From Paulinella micropora (taxonomy: Eukaryota > Cercozoa > Imbricatea > Euglyphida > Paulinellidae), in contig WBZZ01001080.1 in the NCBI GenBank assembly GCA_019918135.1, forward strand, positions 2,501 through 66,500: a stretch of DNA of 64,000 nucleotides, read 5' to 3'. Of this stretch, positions 30,581-44,807 are shown one piece after another (the first letter of the stretch is position 1; each line of letters begins with the position of its first letter). The position numbers were made by a program, and so were the translations under genes. Under the pieces are notes generated by a model. The model made no database searches and was not told where the DNA came from. It saw only the letters and a list, made by a program, of their open reading frames with translations.

Positions 30581-31081
30581 CAAAGAAACTATTTTTCTTT
30601 ATGCGTCTCAAATAAACTGATTGATTGCCCACGGCATATCATGATTTGATCATGCATCATCAGTTATGAATATTAAAATGACTCAGTGATATAACTTGGC
30701 ATTCGATCGCAACATACGAGTTCGAAAGGTCGATCGACAATGATACTACACCGTAGACGGGGATCGCTAATGTATTGAGCGATGGTGTTCCCGGGTATGA
30801 CCCTCTTCCAAGTCCTGGGATGATGTTCTCGAAAAATGAAATGTTCTCTGAACTTCAATTGAATTATTTTTTACGATACATTATATACTGTCGTACCTGT
30901 GCACGGTCAATCTCTACTTGTGTTGGTATATCGCAGGGTCGGGTACATACACCCCGACTTCGGATGTAGTTATTAGGACTGGCCCCCTAGTGATATTATA
31001 TTATAGGATATCCGCTTTAAAATTTAGACAAGGGTATGTCATTAAAAAGACCATGTATTTACCGTCGGATCTTAGTGTGGA

Positions 31082-31508
<427 letters not shown>

Positions 31509-31793
31509 TCCAGGGGGAATACGGCACCACGTTGCTTGTATTTTTTTTAATGGTAATACATTTGTTCTTGACATACTGCCGAGAAAAAAAAACAAGAAGT
31601 TGAGGGAAGGAGTTCAAAATTTACAAGAACGGCTAGAGAATCTGCGTTGACGTGCCGTATGAGGATATATTTATCGTATTTTAGCGTCTATCCGTGGGTC
31701 GATGCGCTGTGTGGCATGACTCCATATCGCAGAAAGAAATCAGAAATTGTATGACGAAAATGCTATTTCCGTCATAAAATCGGAAGGGGGTAC

Positions 31794-32032
31794 TGTAGGC
31801 ATCACCCCCCGGATAGCCGATAAAAAGTACCCTTTTCCTGGTGACAGGTGCACCAGCCTGTTTTTCAGTATTATTTGTCCGGATTTGACCTGATGCCATT
31901 TTATTCCTGGTCTGTTGCCGTTTTCCTTTTCGGCTTCACTGAGCTAATACAACGAGACATCATTCTCATTCTTGAGGACTGTGTTTGGTTGTATTACCGA
32001 CTTTTTATTGAGATATCGTTGGGGGCAGTACA
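31794..32032 (+). repeat. 3' LTR of element X (second unit)
   Basis: This is a 239-bp duplicate of the LTR at 26115-26353, with the same ends and the same purine tract before it. Confidence 0.8.
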
Positions 32033-32074
32033 GCTCCTTGCCTACACTCCACCACTACCTTTCCTTCTTCCTTC

Positions 32075-32321
32075 TGTAGGCATCACCCCCCGGATAGCCG
32101 GTAAAAAGTACCCTTTTTCTGGTGTCAGGTGCACCTAGTTTTTTCCCATTATTTTCAATATCGTTTGGTCGGATTTGACCTAATGCCATTTTAACATTGG
32201 TCTGTTGCCGTTTTCTTTTCGGCTTCACTGAGCTAATATAACGAGACATCATTCTCTTTTGGGGATTTGTGTCTGGTTGTATTACCGACTTTTTATTGAG
32301 CTATCTTCGGGGATTGTAACA
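32075..32321 (+). repeat. 5' LTR of element Z
   Basis: The LTR is 247 bp, starts TGTAGGCATC and ends TTGTAACA. TGGAGTCACCAGCAC follows after one base. The preceding CTTC matches the bases after the 3' LTR. Confidence 0.85.
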
Positions 32322-33100
32322 TTGGAGTCACCAGCACAAGGCTGATTTCTTTTCTGGCTTGTTTTTGGAACAGCAGAAAGAAAAATTGGACAGACCTATC
32401 TCTTCTGAGTAGGTGTTCCAAAAAACAAATACTCCAGCACATCCCCACACAGCTCTTTTTGCAAAACTAGACGTCTAGGCGTTTGTGAGTAGGTGTCTCA
32501 GTACCCTCTCCACAGCCTGTATCTGTGTCCTCACAATGAGGCCAGACACCAGACCTCGTAGCTGTTCTTTTGTTCTCTCTTGAGACAGAGACAGAGTAGG
32601 TCAACAGACGTACAAACAAACACTCACAGTTACAAACAAACTTGAAGGACACGAGCGTAGTACTCTACCTTTCAAGTCTGTGCACTTTGTTGCCTCTCAA
32701 ACCACACACATCAGAGTATTTTTGCAAATCTCTGACTGTCTTTCGACAATAGGTCTGAACAAGTGTCAGACGACAAGTCGACTTCTCAAGGAGTGCTTCT
32801 CTAGCCTCTTTGACATTATCTGTACATAGGTCCTCGTGCCTCATAACAGATACAGCAACAAAAAGAGAAAAAGAAAAGAGGAGTGGAGAAGGAGATCAAA
32901 TTTTCAGAGAAAGTCGTACAGATTACTTCTTTCTCACAAAAAAAAAAAAAAAAAAAAAAAAAACACACATAAGACATAGAGGTGAGACGCTCTCTCTCTA
33001 TACTGTCTTTTCGTTTTTTCTCTCTATTCGTTCCTCATAGACGAACAGAGCAATTACTGGGTAGAAACAACTCTGTCTCATCCGTATTCCTTCAGCATCC

Positions 33101-35614
33101 ATGTCTACTAGGTCTGAAGACTGGCAGGAAGGAGGGGGGGAGAGTGAGCGAACCCCAGGAAACGAAGAGGAGTTCGTTGACTCTCATGCAGAAGGAGGAG
33201 ATCTGGCACCTTCCTTTGACACAGGAGGAGCAGAGAATCAATTTTTTACTGCGCCTTCCTTTGACACAGGAGGAGCAGAGGAAGTCGAGGAGGAGCAGAA
33301 GGGAGGAGAGGAAGCGAGGTTTGTGGCCGAATATGGCAAACTAAGTAAGAAGGAGTTTGAGGAGAAGAAAGGGAAGGATGAGGCCTATAAATGGCTATAC
33401 ATTCCCCAAGAAATGCGATGGGGACAACCCTTGAAGAAGGAGGACATCTGTTACCCTCTCCCAAGGCAAGCTCTGCCTCTGGCAGAATTCCTCAGAGACG
33501 ACGGTGCACAGTTACAGGTGCAACATGTCTCATTTGGGGACAATATGTCTTTACTGGAGCTACTCGACCTCTCATGGACAGTGTTTGAGTGTGCTATACT
33601 CTTTGAGTACCAGACTGGAAAGACTGTGCTGCCATGGAACACAAGAGCACTGGCTAGGTTGCTCGATCCTGGTCAGGACATTGATTCAATAAAGAGAGTG
33701 GAAAAGGAGTTTAAGTTCAGGAATCCAAAAGGACAGATCAATGTCATGGATGTGTCTCTGAAACTTATGGAGGCCAAGTTAGTGGACCTGGGTAAACTCC
33801 AACACACCCAGTTTGGCAGGGACCTTCACCCGGCCCTGAGGGAAATAGAAGGCGAAGCTGGAGGGGTGACGAGGATGAAGAAGCTGCATGCGGCCTTGGT
33901 GAAGGATGACGCATGGAAGAGGTGGGTCTTCACGAAGGATCATACGATCTTGGAGGGGACGGCCGCACCACCCCCCACCAATAAAGCGGGAGAGAAGGAG
34001 TTGGCGGAGAAGGCCTTGTTCCTTCGGAAGGCAGCTGAGATCCTGTCTTTTTTTCATCATGCCAAAGAGCTGTATATCAAAGAGCTAGCGGCTGAGAAAG
34101 AAAAGAAGGAGATGGAGGCAAAGATTGCATTAGCCAAGGCGGCGGGAACAAAGGGACCGAAATATTCCTCTGGATCTTATATGGCTCCCTCGGGCCGCTC
34201 CGCCCCGTCAGCCCACACAGCACCTTCGGCCCCTGCGACTAGCTCAGCGCCTACCACTGTCATTGTCAACAGTAATGACAAAAAGGACAGATAGGCTATC
34301 ATACAGGCCTTCCAAAAATATACAAAGTCCGATGCCACTGCTCTGACGCTGTATGCGGAGACAGCGAGTCAGAAGGACACGGATGCGAACCTTCGAGACA
34401 AGCTCAGAAGAATTGATGCTTGTATGAAGCAGCATCCAACGGACGAAACACAGGAGTATGAGGCGTTGTACACCTTGTTGGATCCATCAATCATCACACA
34501 AGGGTTTGATGTTGGGGAGTACAAGGCGATGAGAGCGGTAGAGGTGGCGGCTAGGAGAGCAGCCTCAGACCTGCAATGCACGGTGCCAGTTGCCGTCCTC
34601 TTGCAATACTTTAAAACTCATGGGTATCAGCACCTGTGCACTGGTACTTTGATTGGGTTTGAGATTTTTCAAGAGGTGAACGAAGGGCTGGGCATTGGCA
34701 CGAGGTTGGCAGCGATCTTCACTGAGGTCAGCGCCAAGTACGGGCTCTTTTATAGCCGGAAGTCTATCATTTTGTACATCCTGAGTGCTTTGTGTACACG
34801 ACACCCGAGCAAGCTCGCAAGGATCATACAGTCCTGTCCGACCTTCACGGCGGTGAAGACGGCGGATTTTTTAGAAACGAATATATACGAGAGGACTGTA
34901 GCGGCTACTCCGCCGGGCGACCTGTTCAAGGAGGTGCTCGACGCGTGTTCCGAATTGGACACGGCCACCGAGTCATTCTCCAGTGCCGCGACACAGGGGG
35001 TTGGAGGTGCTCAAGCAGCACATGCAACTCGAACGGCAGGTCTCAAGAGGGGGAGAGATGATGAGCCGACGCCGTGCTACCGCTATTTTTCATACATGGC
35101 GTGCAAGCATGAGGCACAGAAAGGAGTAGGCAATTGCCTCTTCAGCCACGACTCTCTTGATGATAGGCAGCGAAATCTTTTCCTTAGAGAGCTCGAAGGC
35201 ATGAAAAAGACCATGTACGCCATGTACAAGAAGGAGTTGGAGGAGGGGAGGTGGAATGCGAATATGGTCTCGGATGCGGAGTTCCGGGAGGCCATCATTT
35301 ACTTCCTTGACAGAATGAAGAGAAGGGAGAAGAGAGAGACATCGGGCCGATCAAAGGCGCCGACTAGAGGAGGAGGAGAGACGAGAGGATCGTCACGAGG
35401 GTCCCGAGGGACACCAAGAGGGGCGGCACCACGAGGACGAGGCTTTCGTGGAAGGGGAGGACGGACCCCAGCGCGCCCTCCCAGAGGACACGGATACTGG
35501 AATTATAGCACCAGTTCCAGCTCCAACTACCCCCAGCAAGCTTATACAGCTACGGAGGGGGGACGTCAAGACGAAGACACCGGCTCAGGTGAGCGTGTTG
35601 TCGTCGTAGACTGA
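33101..35614 (+). pseudogene. Gag region of Z, with CCCH finger and RGG-rich tail, about one break
   Basis: The N-terminal two-thirds are helical and charged. Near 35,070-35,150 lies a zinc-finger-like CYRYFSYMAC...C-L-F-S-H motif with spacing C-x8-C-x10-C-x3-H. This is a CCCH layout rather than the CCHC knuckle common in retroviral-type gag. The C-terminus is a long Arg/Gly-rich region (R-G-S-S-R-G-S-R-G, R-G-R-G-F-R-G-R-G-G) that would bind RNA. It is placed directly upstream of pol. Confidence 0.75.
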
Positions 35615-35687
35615 CGGGAGGAGAAGAGAGAGGAAAAGAAGAGAGAAGGAGATAAAAACTGTTCTTTTTAATCCGACAGTCACAGTT

Positions 35688-38600
35688 ATGCCTACTGTTG
35701 ATGAACAGGATACGAACGGTTCCGTTCCTCCCAGACGTGAAGGTGAAGGCACACAGTCTCACAAGCCTCAAGGTAAGCACTTGCTAGTTCATCCTTCGAG
35801 AGCTAATATGATAAATGATGCGAATAGGAAGGCGAAGAAGGCGATGGAGGAGAGGAAGCCGAAACCAAAGGCTAGGTCTCCTCCTACGAAGAAGCAGCGG
35901 ACCGTACCCCCGCCAAAGGACTCAATAGTCTCTGCTATAGACACGAGTACACTCGGTGTACCAGACTCTGTCCAAAAGACACTCGAGATACCGGAAGCCC
36001 CGGAGACTCAAGAAGTTAAGTTGGCGGAAAAGGGGGGAGAACGAGAAGAGGACAAGGAACTTGAGCTTAGACTCAAAGCCCTAGAACGAAAAATTCATGT
36101 GCTAGCGGCTAGTTTACATAGACCAGACGCGCTATGCTACACTGACCTATTTTGTGAAACTTTACAAACCACATTAAAAGTTGGTAATGATACGATGGCG
36201 AATATTAATATTGTCGGCCAGAAGTTTTTGAATAGTCACCGGACATGGGTGGACAAAAACATTAGAAGAACAAAGGGGACCCTAAAAGGGGTAGGCAGCC
36301 GTACGGAAATTACGGGCTCACATTAATTTTCAAATTGAAATCCGGTCGAGTATATCGTGCGGACCTCTATGTTGTCCCCGATTACCACGGTTCAATCCTG
36401 CTGTCGTGTGACCAATTGGCTACGATGGGGGCTGTGATCGATTGCGCCGCACGGCGGGTGATTTATGGAGTGAAGAATGGAGAGGAGGAGGATATTAATC
36501 CGATGACTGCTACTGACTCATACGAGGCTTTTGAGCTGAGTCTAGCAACGGAGAGGAAAAAGTTGGCCTTCGTACATGAGGCAACTGAAGCCTATGTACA
36601 CCCCTATGTCACAGTGCCGGAGGAACTGACCTGGACCGACAATTGGGAGACGGAGATGCAGGCGTATACGGTTACGATTCCCGCATGGGACAGAAAGTCT
36701 ATTGATGACTTAGTCGTAGCGCGTAATGAGGAGATAATATGTGTTGCGAAACAGTGCCCGTCGTTGGCCAGATTCGCAGAAGGTGGCGGGGCAGATGTCC
36801 ATATTACTAATGGCTACTGTTACCATGCGAAGGTGTCAGATGAGAAGAGAGAGGCGTTTGTGCCAAGGAGGAAGGGGCGTATCCCCGATACTCCAGCGGA
36901 TGACATTAAACTTTTATCACGAACTTTTGGGGCGATGTGCCTACCTGGCCGCGCTCATTAACTGAAGTGAAAAAGTGTCTACGGACTCTATTTGAGAGTA
37001 ACAAGCCGTATACTGTCATTCTGCCATACAATGAGAAGGCGATCTGGGCACAGGAGATAAGGGACCGGCTTATTGATCATCCTATACCTGTTCCTTCTCG
37101 CAAGCAACAGTTAGTGGTGGCTTGTCGACTCGGGTCTCGGGAGCAGAGCAGTGCATACAAGCAAAAGCTCAGAGCCCAGGACAAGTTGAAATTGATACCT
37201 CAAGCTTTCACATGCTTTGATGGTTTCTACACCCGTAAGGCTCCGATACAATACGCGAACCTTATTGATACGCTTGTCGGACTCGGTCATGATGATGAGC
37301 CGGACACAGTCACGTATGAAAGAACGGGACTAGACGATTTGTCCGAGGAAGATTTGAGTTTGGAGGAGGACTTAGCGCCCCTCAAGGAGCATAAGAAGAT
37401 GTCGGAGGAAGATTTCCAAGCGGCGGCGCGGAAAATTTTAGAAGAAGGAGTGGGTTCGGAGAGAGAGAAGGCGTTTCTCAAAGCTAAGATGGAGGCGTAC
37501 AGAGAAATTTTCGACCCTCCTCGGGCAGGTGGTGTAAAGTCGGAGGACTTCACTGCTGTCATTTACAAGATACCGGGTGCGGAGCCATCTCCGGCACCAC
37601 GGAGGGCAAATTTGAGCATACATGAGGCAAAAATAGCGGAGGAGAATGTGAGACAGTTGCTCGATGAGGACTTTATTGAGAGATCTACATCTCCAATTGT
37701 CTCTCAACCGAAAATCGTCCCTAAGCCAGGAGGAGAATGGCGCTTGACGATCAATTATGCCCGTGTGAATAAGGTGCTAGAGGAAGAGAGAAATTCTCTG
37801 CCGACCTTAGAAGAAGGCAGAAGGGTGCTGCGGAATGCTAAATTCTATTCGGTCATTGACCTTAAGAACGGCTTCTGGCAGATACCACTGGACGAGAAAT
37901 CCAGATGGCTGACTGCATTCGTTGTGGGTATGGAAATATACCAGTGGAAGGTGCTTCCAATGGGACTCAAACAGGCCCCGGGGCTCTTTCAGAAGGCGAT
38001 GCAGAAGATGTTGAGCGGTCAATATGACGACCAGTCGGAGGATGGTTTTATGAGAAGGAGAGGACAGAAGGCGGGAGAATATGCATTTTGTTACATCGAT
38101 GACATCATCGTATACTCTAACACAATGGAAGAGCATATCGATCACTTGTCAGATGTCTTCAGGCGCATCGGAGCTTTTGGCCTGAAATGCAACCTAAAGA
38201 AATGTCAGCTTGCCAGGACAAGTGTGACGTATTTGGGTTACGAGATTTCTCATAATAGGGTCTCGATATCGCGCGAAAAGAGGGAGGAGATCATGAGTAG
38301 ACAGTTGCCAAAGAATCGCACGGAGTTACACTCTTTTCTTGCGATGGCACAGTACTACAGCCAGTTCATACCCGATTGGGGTGCAACTCGGGCTAAGCTG
38401 GAGAAGATGATTGATTTTGGAGACTTTGAGAAGTGGGATGAGGAGGCTTTGCAGGCGTTTAATACGCTCAAAGATATCATTTATAAAGATCCCAAGGACG
38501 GCGGATTAGTACTTATGATGCCCGACTTTACGAAACCGTTCGTAGTCGACACGGATGCATCTAAGTTTGCGATTGGCGCGGTGCTGCAACAGGAAGATGA

Positions 38601-41412
38601 GGAGAAAAAGTTGCGCACGATCATGTTTATTAGTAGAAAGCTGTGTGCGGCGGAGCGAAATTACTGCACGCGACAGAGGGAGGCGTTGGCAGTAGTATGG
38701 GCTCTCAAGAGGCTCAGAGAATACTTGTGGGGAGGACCTCTATTCACGGTTAGGACCGATCATCACAACCTTCTTTGGTTGATGAATCATGAACAAACCG
38801 GCCGTTTGGCGCGGTGGCAAGCTTTCTTGTCATGTTTCAATTTCACGATGGTCTACTTACCGGGAAAGCGAAACGTAGTCGCTGATAGCCTTTCCAGGCT
38901 AGAGTTTCAGTCGGAGGTGTCGGCTCTCGTATCATCAGTGGAGATGATGGACCTGTCCACGGACAAGGTATACGAGGTGAGCCACATAGAGGCGATGCAG
39001 ATGGCAAGAGGCGTTCGTTATGACCGCACGGGTCTACGATATAGTCCTCAAGGCCCGGAGCATGGCATATGCTGTGAGGCGCATGTTCTCGAAGACGCTG
39101 AGTGGTCTTATGAGGCATACGAGAACGCGAAGGCGAATATAAAAGAAGAGGAGGAGACGACTGAGGTCTGTACTGAACCTCCACAGGAAAATCGAAGCGA
39201 GCTTGATGGAGTAAGGTTGGAGGACGGTACTATTCATATCGCCTCGCCTACCGCGTGGAGGCAGCAACAGGCGACGGATCCGGAGTTCAAGGAGCTCATA
39301 ACGTTATACAAGAACCCTAATGAGCTTAAAAAGACTCCACAGATCAAAGATCAGATGAAGGAGATGGCGTGGAGAGATGGGCTATTGTGGTACAAGGGCC
39401 AGCATGGCAAATTTGCATCACAGCCTGACAAATGGACTCTCTGGGTACCAGAGAAGTTGAGGCGCTTTATATATGTCGCAGCCCATAACTGCCCCTTACT
39501 GGCACATCCGGGTCGACAAAGAACTCATTGGTTCATAGCGAGGCGATTTTGGTGGAAAGGGATGAAGGAGGAGATAGACAGGGAAGTGGACGCATGCATC
39601 CCATGCAAAACCACAAAGACACCGCTGAAGGCGAACTTTGGCCTGATCGGTACATTCCCGTTACACGCCGGGATGTTTGAATTTTTACACATCGATCATG
39701 TGGGACCTTTCCCCGAATCGGCAGAAGGGTACAGATACCTTCTTACCGCAATAGATCGAGCCACCAATTATGTCTGGGTTGTTCCTGTTAAGGACGCTAC
39801 AGGCAAGACAACTGCGGAGGCTCTGATCGATAGGATCGTCTCGCAGATCGGAGTGCCTAGAAAGATATGTTCTGATCGAGGTTCTGACTTTAATAATGAA
39901 GTCATCGACAGACTATCTAAGTACTACGGGATGAAATGGCAATATGTTACTGCCTATAACCCGAGAGCGAATGGCAAGATCGAGCGGGTACATAGACCTC
40001 TCAAAGCCTCGCTTAAGATGTACTGTATGAAGAAGGAGAATCAGAGAGCCTGGGTGGAGGCAGCACCTTCATTTGCCTTTGCAATGAACTGTCTACCCTC
40101 ATCGGCATTAGGAGGAGCCAGGAGCTCAGTCTCGCCATATCAATTGGTTTACGGCCGAGAGCCTAATATCCCAACCTCACTTCTGCATCCAAAAGACACT
40201 TGGGCAGATGAGGATGAGTTGTTCGGGATGAGACTAAGAGCGAAGATGGAGGCGGAACAAATAGTTGCGGCGCACAGGGAGGCGAAGCGCAGAAAGACTG
40301 ACGCACAAGGAGTGCGACAAGCGCACTTAGATCAAGTCCGTTTCCAGGTTGGGGATATTGTACTCTTGTACCATCCTCAAGTCCCTAAGGGGGTTAGCTC
40401 TAAGCTGTTTACCCACTGGAAAGGACCATACCAGATCATGGAACAGATGGGACCTCTGAATTATAAGATCAGGGGTAGAGGGAAGATGCAGATTGTGAAT
40501 GTTCGAAGGCTGATCAAATATGACCCCTTCTTACTTGAGGATGAATCCGTTGAGGAGGCGTTGAAACGGATGAAGGAGGACTTCAAAGAGGTACCGCCTA
40601 TACAGAAGGAGGATACCTTAGAGGAGGAGAATGCCTATCGGGCACCGGTCACGGAGAAGGAGGAGACCGAGAAGGAGAGTAAGGAAGACTCAAACCGCAA
40701 AAGCGCGGCGGGGACTCAGTCTAAAGCCCCCATAGTCCGCGGCGGTACGAAGGAGAAGTTCACGGAGGCGCAGAGGAGGAGAGCGCAAAACGATCTCATC
40801 TTCGACCAACCGAGGAAGGTGGCAAGGTCGACGCGAGCGACGGATGTCCATGGAGGAGGAGGGGAGAAGGACACTAACCCGAACGCGGGTAATGTGGACA
40901 TTCGACATGTGCGATGGAAGGAAGGAGAGGCGATTGCGGCCATCAAGTGGGTCCGAGACGCTTTTTATCTGTTGAGACCGGCAGAATCTCATGTTGCCGA
41001 TGACACTCTCTCAGATCTTTATCTCATGCGAGCTGTGGCGGTCCCGCAGACTACACGGGCAGCACGGACATCGAAGAGATCCTTAGCAGCAAAAACGATA
41101 CAACCGGTACTCCATTTTTGGAGAAGCATGGACCCTGTTGAGGATCCAAAAGCTAGACAATATTTACCGGTGTACAAAGACGCGAAAAATCTCGAGACAT
41201 GGGATGATACTATTACCCTTCGAGACAAAGACCACACTGCGTGGACTATTCAGTCACTGCCTAGAGAAGTGCTTGACATTCCTTTTGACTTATCTTTGGG
41301 CGCCATCCCTAACAAAATATGGGACATTCTGGAGGAGTCGAAGTTTGACTTGACTTTTGTTGGCGGCCCGCCACCTGGCAAAGGGGTTCGCGCAAGGCGA
41401 CGAAGGCAGTAA
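35688..41412 (+). pseudogene. Pol region of Z (protease-like, RT, RNase H, integrase), about two breaks
   Basis: The N-terminal part is Lys/Pro-rich. An aspartic-protease-like segment near 36,380-36,470 reads LLSCDQLATMGAVIDCAARRV. RT spans about 37,560-38,280 (YIDDIIVYS; LKNGFWQIPL), RNase H about 38,530-38,900 (VVDTDASKFAIGAVLQQ; TDHHNLLWL), and integrase about 39,470-40,300 (H-x...C-I-P-C zinc site, SDRGSDFNNEV, NPRANGKIERVHR). The tail has GDIVLLYHPQVPKG and W-K-G-P-Y-Q-I. It shares most of its sequence with X pol but is clearly a different copy. Most of its length is one long open frame. Confidence 0.88.
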
Positions 41413-42206
41413 GTGACATTTTTTTCTTTTATCACGCGTCGGACATTGAAAGCTGCATGTGGATTAATCTCATAGTGCCCATGTCAGATCATGTCTTATT
41501 AAAATGTTTTTATACCATTGTTGTTACTTGGCATTTTTATCGCAACATATGAGTGCGAGGGTCAATCGGCAAATGGATACGACACCGTATAAGGGGATCG
41601 CTTGTGAGTTTAGCGATGGTGTTCCTGGTACGACCCTGCTTCAAGTATCCAGGGTGATGTTCTCAAAAAAGGTTCTCATAGTAGACATATTAAATTTTTT
41701 TCTTTGGATATTCTTAATATCGTCATACCAGCACGGTCCGTCTCTACTTGTGTCGGCATATCGCATGGTCGGGCTCACTCACCCCGGCTTTGGATATAGT
41801 TATTAGGTCTGGCCCCCTAGTACTATATTAAGGTAACCGATTGAATACAAGGGTATGTTATTAAAAGACAATGTATTTACTGATCGGAAGTGTTTTTGGA
41901 GAAGGAGAAAAATTATAACGCTGCTTTTATTGCAATAGTAATACTATTTGTTCTTGACATACTGCCTCAGAATTAAGTTACGGGGGGGACAACAAGTGTG
42001 GAAGGAGAGTTTTTATTTACAAAATCGAGGCTGGAGATTTATAGTTGACTCGTGTCTGGCGTATGCGTTTTATATATCCACTGCACCGTCTATCCGTGGG
42101 TTAATGCACTTAGTTGCGACACCCCATAGCGTTTGTGCAGAAAAGAAATCAGCAATTATATGACGAAAATATTGCATATTTCCGTCATAAAAACGGGAAG
42201 GGGTAC
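41413..42206 (+). other. 3' untranslated region of Z
   Basis: About 0.8 kb between pol and the 3' LTR, related to the same region in X but without the (AAT)n insertion. It ends in the purine tract GGGAAGGGGTAC. No coding signal is seen. Confidence 0.6.
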
Positions 42207-42453
42207 TGTAGGCATCACCCCCCGGATAGCCGGTAAAAAGTACCATTTTTCTGGTGTCAGGTGCACCTAGTTTTTTCCCATTATTTTCAATATCGTTTGG
42301 TCGGATTTGACCTAATGCCATTTTAACCTTGGTCTGTTGCAGTTTTCTTTTCGGCTTCACTGAGCTAATATACCGAGACATCATTCTCTTTTGGGGATTT
42401 GTGTCTGGTTGTATTACCGACTTTTTATTGAGCTATCTTCGGGGATTGTAATA
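42207..42453 (+). repeat. 3' LTR of element Z
   Basis: The LTR is 247 bp, starts TGTAGGCATC and is equal in length to the 5' LTR with about 2% difference. CTTC follows directly. Confidence 0.85.
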
Positions 42454-44700
42454 CTTCTCCGACTTCGGGAAGTGGCTTTTTTGAATTGCTTGAATGAATC
42501 AAGTTTGGATGATATTATTAATAATAGAAAAAATTTAGTCCGCTGGGAGTATCTACTTTTGTCGGTTATAATCAAAAGCCTGATAATATTTAATGCAAGC
42601 CGGGATCTATATCCAATCAATTCCAAGCACTCTGATATGTAATATTCTAATCTTCCTCATCTCAAAAAGAGAGGAACTGACAATACTATGATGGTGGGAA
42701 AATGTATTAATAGGAGACTGTCAGAGCCAAGCAACAAAAAGCAGGGTAGGAAACAAATCCGATGCCAAATGCCATGATGATGAGCAATTTCCTAATGTCC
42801 ACCCTAACGATAATCATACTATTATCCCGCGTAAAAGTAATACCCAGGCTACTGACCAGTCACTTACTTGTCTTACACTTCAATAATATTAATACTATGA
42901 TTATCGTTTCAAAGTTCAAAGGCCCGGCCGCCGGGCTCAAAATTATGTGATATATAAAAACTAGTATTAATATACTAGTATAACCATAGTCACACAGTGA
43001 CTAGTCTTGACTAGATACTAGTAGCTCGGGAGTCATCTATACATCACTGTGTATAGGGATATAAGAAAAGGTTGCATATTTATTAATACCTATCTGCGCC
43101 TACATTTGAAAGCATGAGTTTCGGCGAGGACACAGTGACTAGAGTATTTAGGAGTGACGGTGGCCTCAGCTTGTGAACGGTGGGGCCTTCAACGGTAGTA
43201 TGCAGCTAATAGATGATATTGTGGAACTTCATTTTTATGATTGGAATATCATAGCCGACTGTCACTAGCCTGAGGATGGTCGTTTCCAATCAAAAAATTT
43301 CGAGGAGCAAACTCCTCTCATAACTCAGTTTGAAAGTGACTCAGTCTTTTTCTTCCGACATACCTTCCAAAATGAGACTTCATGTTTTCATTCTACACAC
43401 GCTGAATTGAAGTGTACCGGGTTTGAGGAATCATATGTATTAAGTGTACAGACATATTTAGACACTTTCTAGCCCTGTACTGACAAACTGAACTCTGATC
43501 ACAAAACCAAATTTTCTATTTTTTGGAGTCCGATCTTACAAGAAATAGACACCAAGTTTTGCAAGGAAAATTTGTTGCACAGAAATGGAATTTTATTGAA
43601 AAAATTTATACATGTGTTCCTGGACACCTATCCTATCCAAGTGTGGAACGCAAATATCACAAAACATAGAAGGGGCTACAAATATCAACAACGAAAACGA
43701 GTGCACACACACACACACACCATTTTTCAGCCAAAAAAATTCACGAAAATAGCCAGAACGACACCGTAAAAATCGGCTGAAAATGTGAGGGCCGGCGTGA
43801 ACAACAAGCAAAAGTTGTGTTAAATAGGGGGAACGATAGGCTTCTAAACCAGGATGTTTCAGATGTAGCATATGATAGAGCATAACTTGAATTTTTCCCC
43901 GACATATTTTTCAACAGTTTTTATTGAGTTTTCACACTGTTTCTTTTTTATAAAACTATTTTCACTCAGACATTATTGTCTTTGAATGCATAGTGTGCAG
44001 GCATAGTGTGACACATTGTCATGAATTTTGCGTTGGGGAGTATTTCAATATATGTACTTTCACAAAAAAAAAAGAAAAAAAAAAAGTACCTTCATAACTA
44101 TAAAACTGCAAAAGCCTATCTTCCCCCCGATTTATTCACATGTCATCGACATATGAGGCAAAATTTGTTAGCATTTTGATAAGGAGCTAATTACATATGC
44201 TGCACATTGTCAGGTTCCGACCAACGGAAAGGGAAGAAACCGCCCAGAGCAAATAAATTAAGTGTCTCTACCCCATCATGCAGCAACGTGAGTCGGTGCA
44301 TCCAGTGACGGGATCGCACAAAATATACTGGGAAGCACCAATAAGTGAATTTCCAATTGCACAGCAGCTGCCCATGGCACATCCAGTAGCACACGAGCGC
44401 GGCTGGCAACATCTCTGCTAACAACACATTACTAGCGCTGTACACAATATTGCTTCAAGAGGTGTGTGTGTGTGTGTGTGGGGGGGGGGGGGTGAGACAC
44501 CAAATGAGTAGTATAGGGTGCCACTACAAGACAGCGGTTCAATACACACCCCCCGCCCCCAGGGACACACCCCGGCCGGCCCGCACGGGACAAAATGGCA
44601 AAATACACCAATACCTGAAAAGTGTGGTAGATAGTATTTCGTTAGACAAAAAAATAAAATAGAATTGACGAGTCATACTTCAATGCGCGAAAAGAACGTT
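42454..44700. other. Unannotated flanking DNA with simple repeats and palindromes
   Basis: I see no supported gene. Contents: a hairpin of ACTAGTAT/ATACTAGT near 42,960-42,980; a 9-bp inverted repeat ACACAGTGA (near 42,990) with TCACTGTGT (near 43,045); a short (AC)n run near 43,703-43,722; and (GT)n followed by a G-run near 44,463-44,492. Short open frames lack recognisable features. Base composition is less A/T-rich than the Polintons, so this may be ordinary host DNA or old unrecognised repeats. Confidence 0.5.
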
Positions 44701-44807
44701 CCCAAACACCTGATTTAACCTCAACCTATGAACACAGAAAATCAGTTTTTTTGTGTTCTTGTGTTCGCATTTTTTACTCAAACACCAAAAATATAAGCAT
44801 ATATAAA

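Larger units (their letters stand above)
32075..42453 (+). mobile_element. Ty3/gypsy element Z, LTR to LTR
   Basis: This element is about 10.4 kb: 5' LTR 32075-32321, primer-binding site candidate from 32323, leader, gag region 33101-35614, pol region 35688-41412, a 0.8-kb 3' untranslated region, purine tract 42195-42206, and 3' LTR 42207-42453. The bases CTTC occur immediately before the 5' LTR and immediately after the 3' LTR, a likely target-site duplication of four (or, with CTTCT, five) bases. The LTRs are equal in length and differ at about five of 247 positions (2%), so insertion was fairly recent. It looks structurally complete but has about three breaks in its genes; part of this could be the frameshifting gypsy elements use naturally. 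Confidence 0.85.

Noticed and set aside
44191-44445. Minus-strand open frame of 84 codons
   Set aside because: No motif, homologue in the window, or start context. The composition looks random.
42454-44700. Host protein-coding gene
   Set aside because: No frame longer than about 100 codons with recognisable features and no convincing exon chain could be seen.
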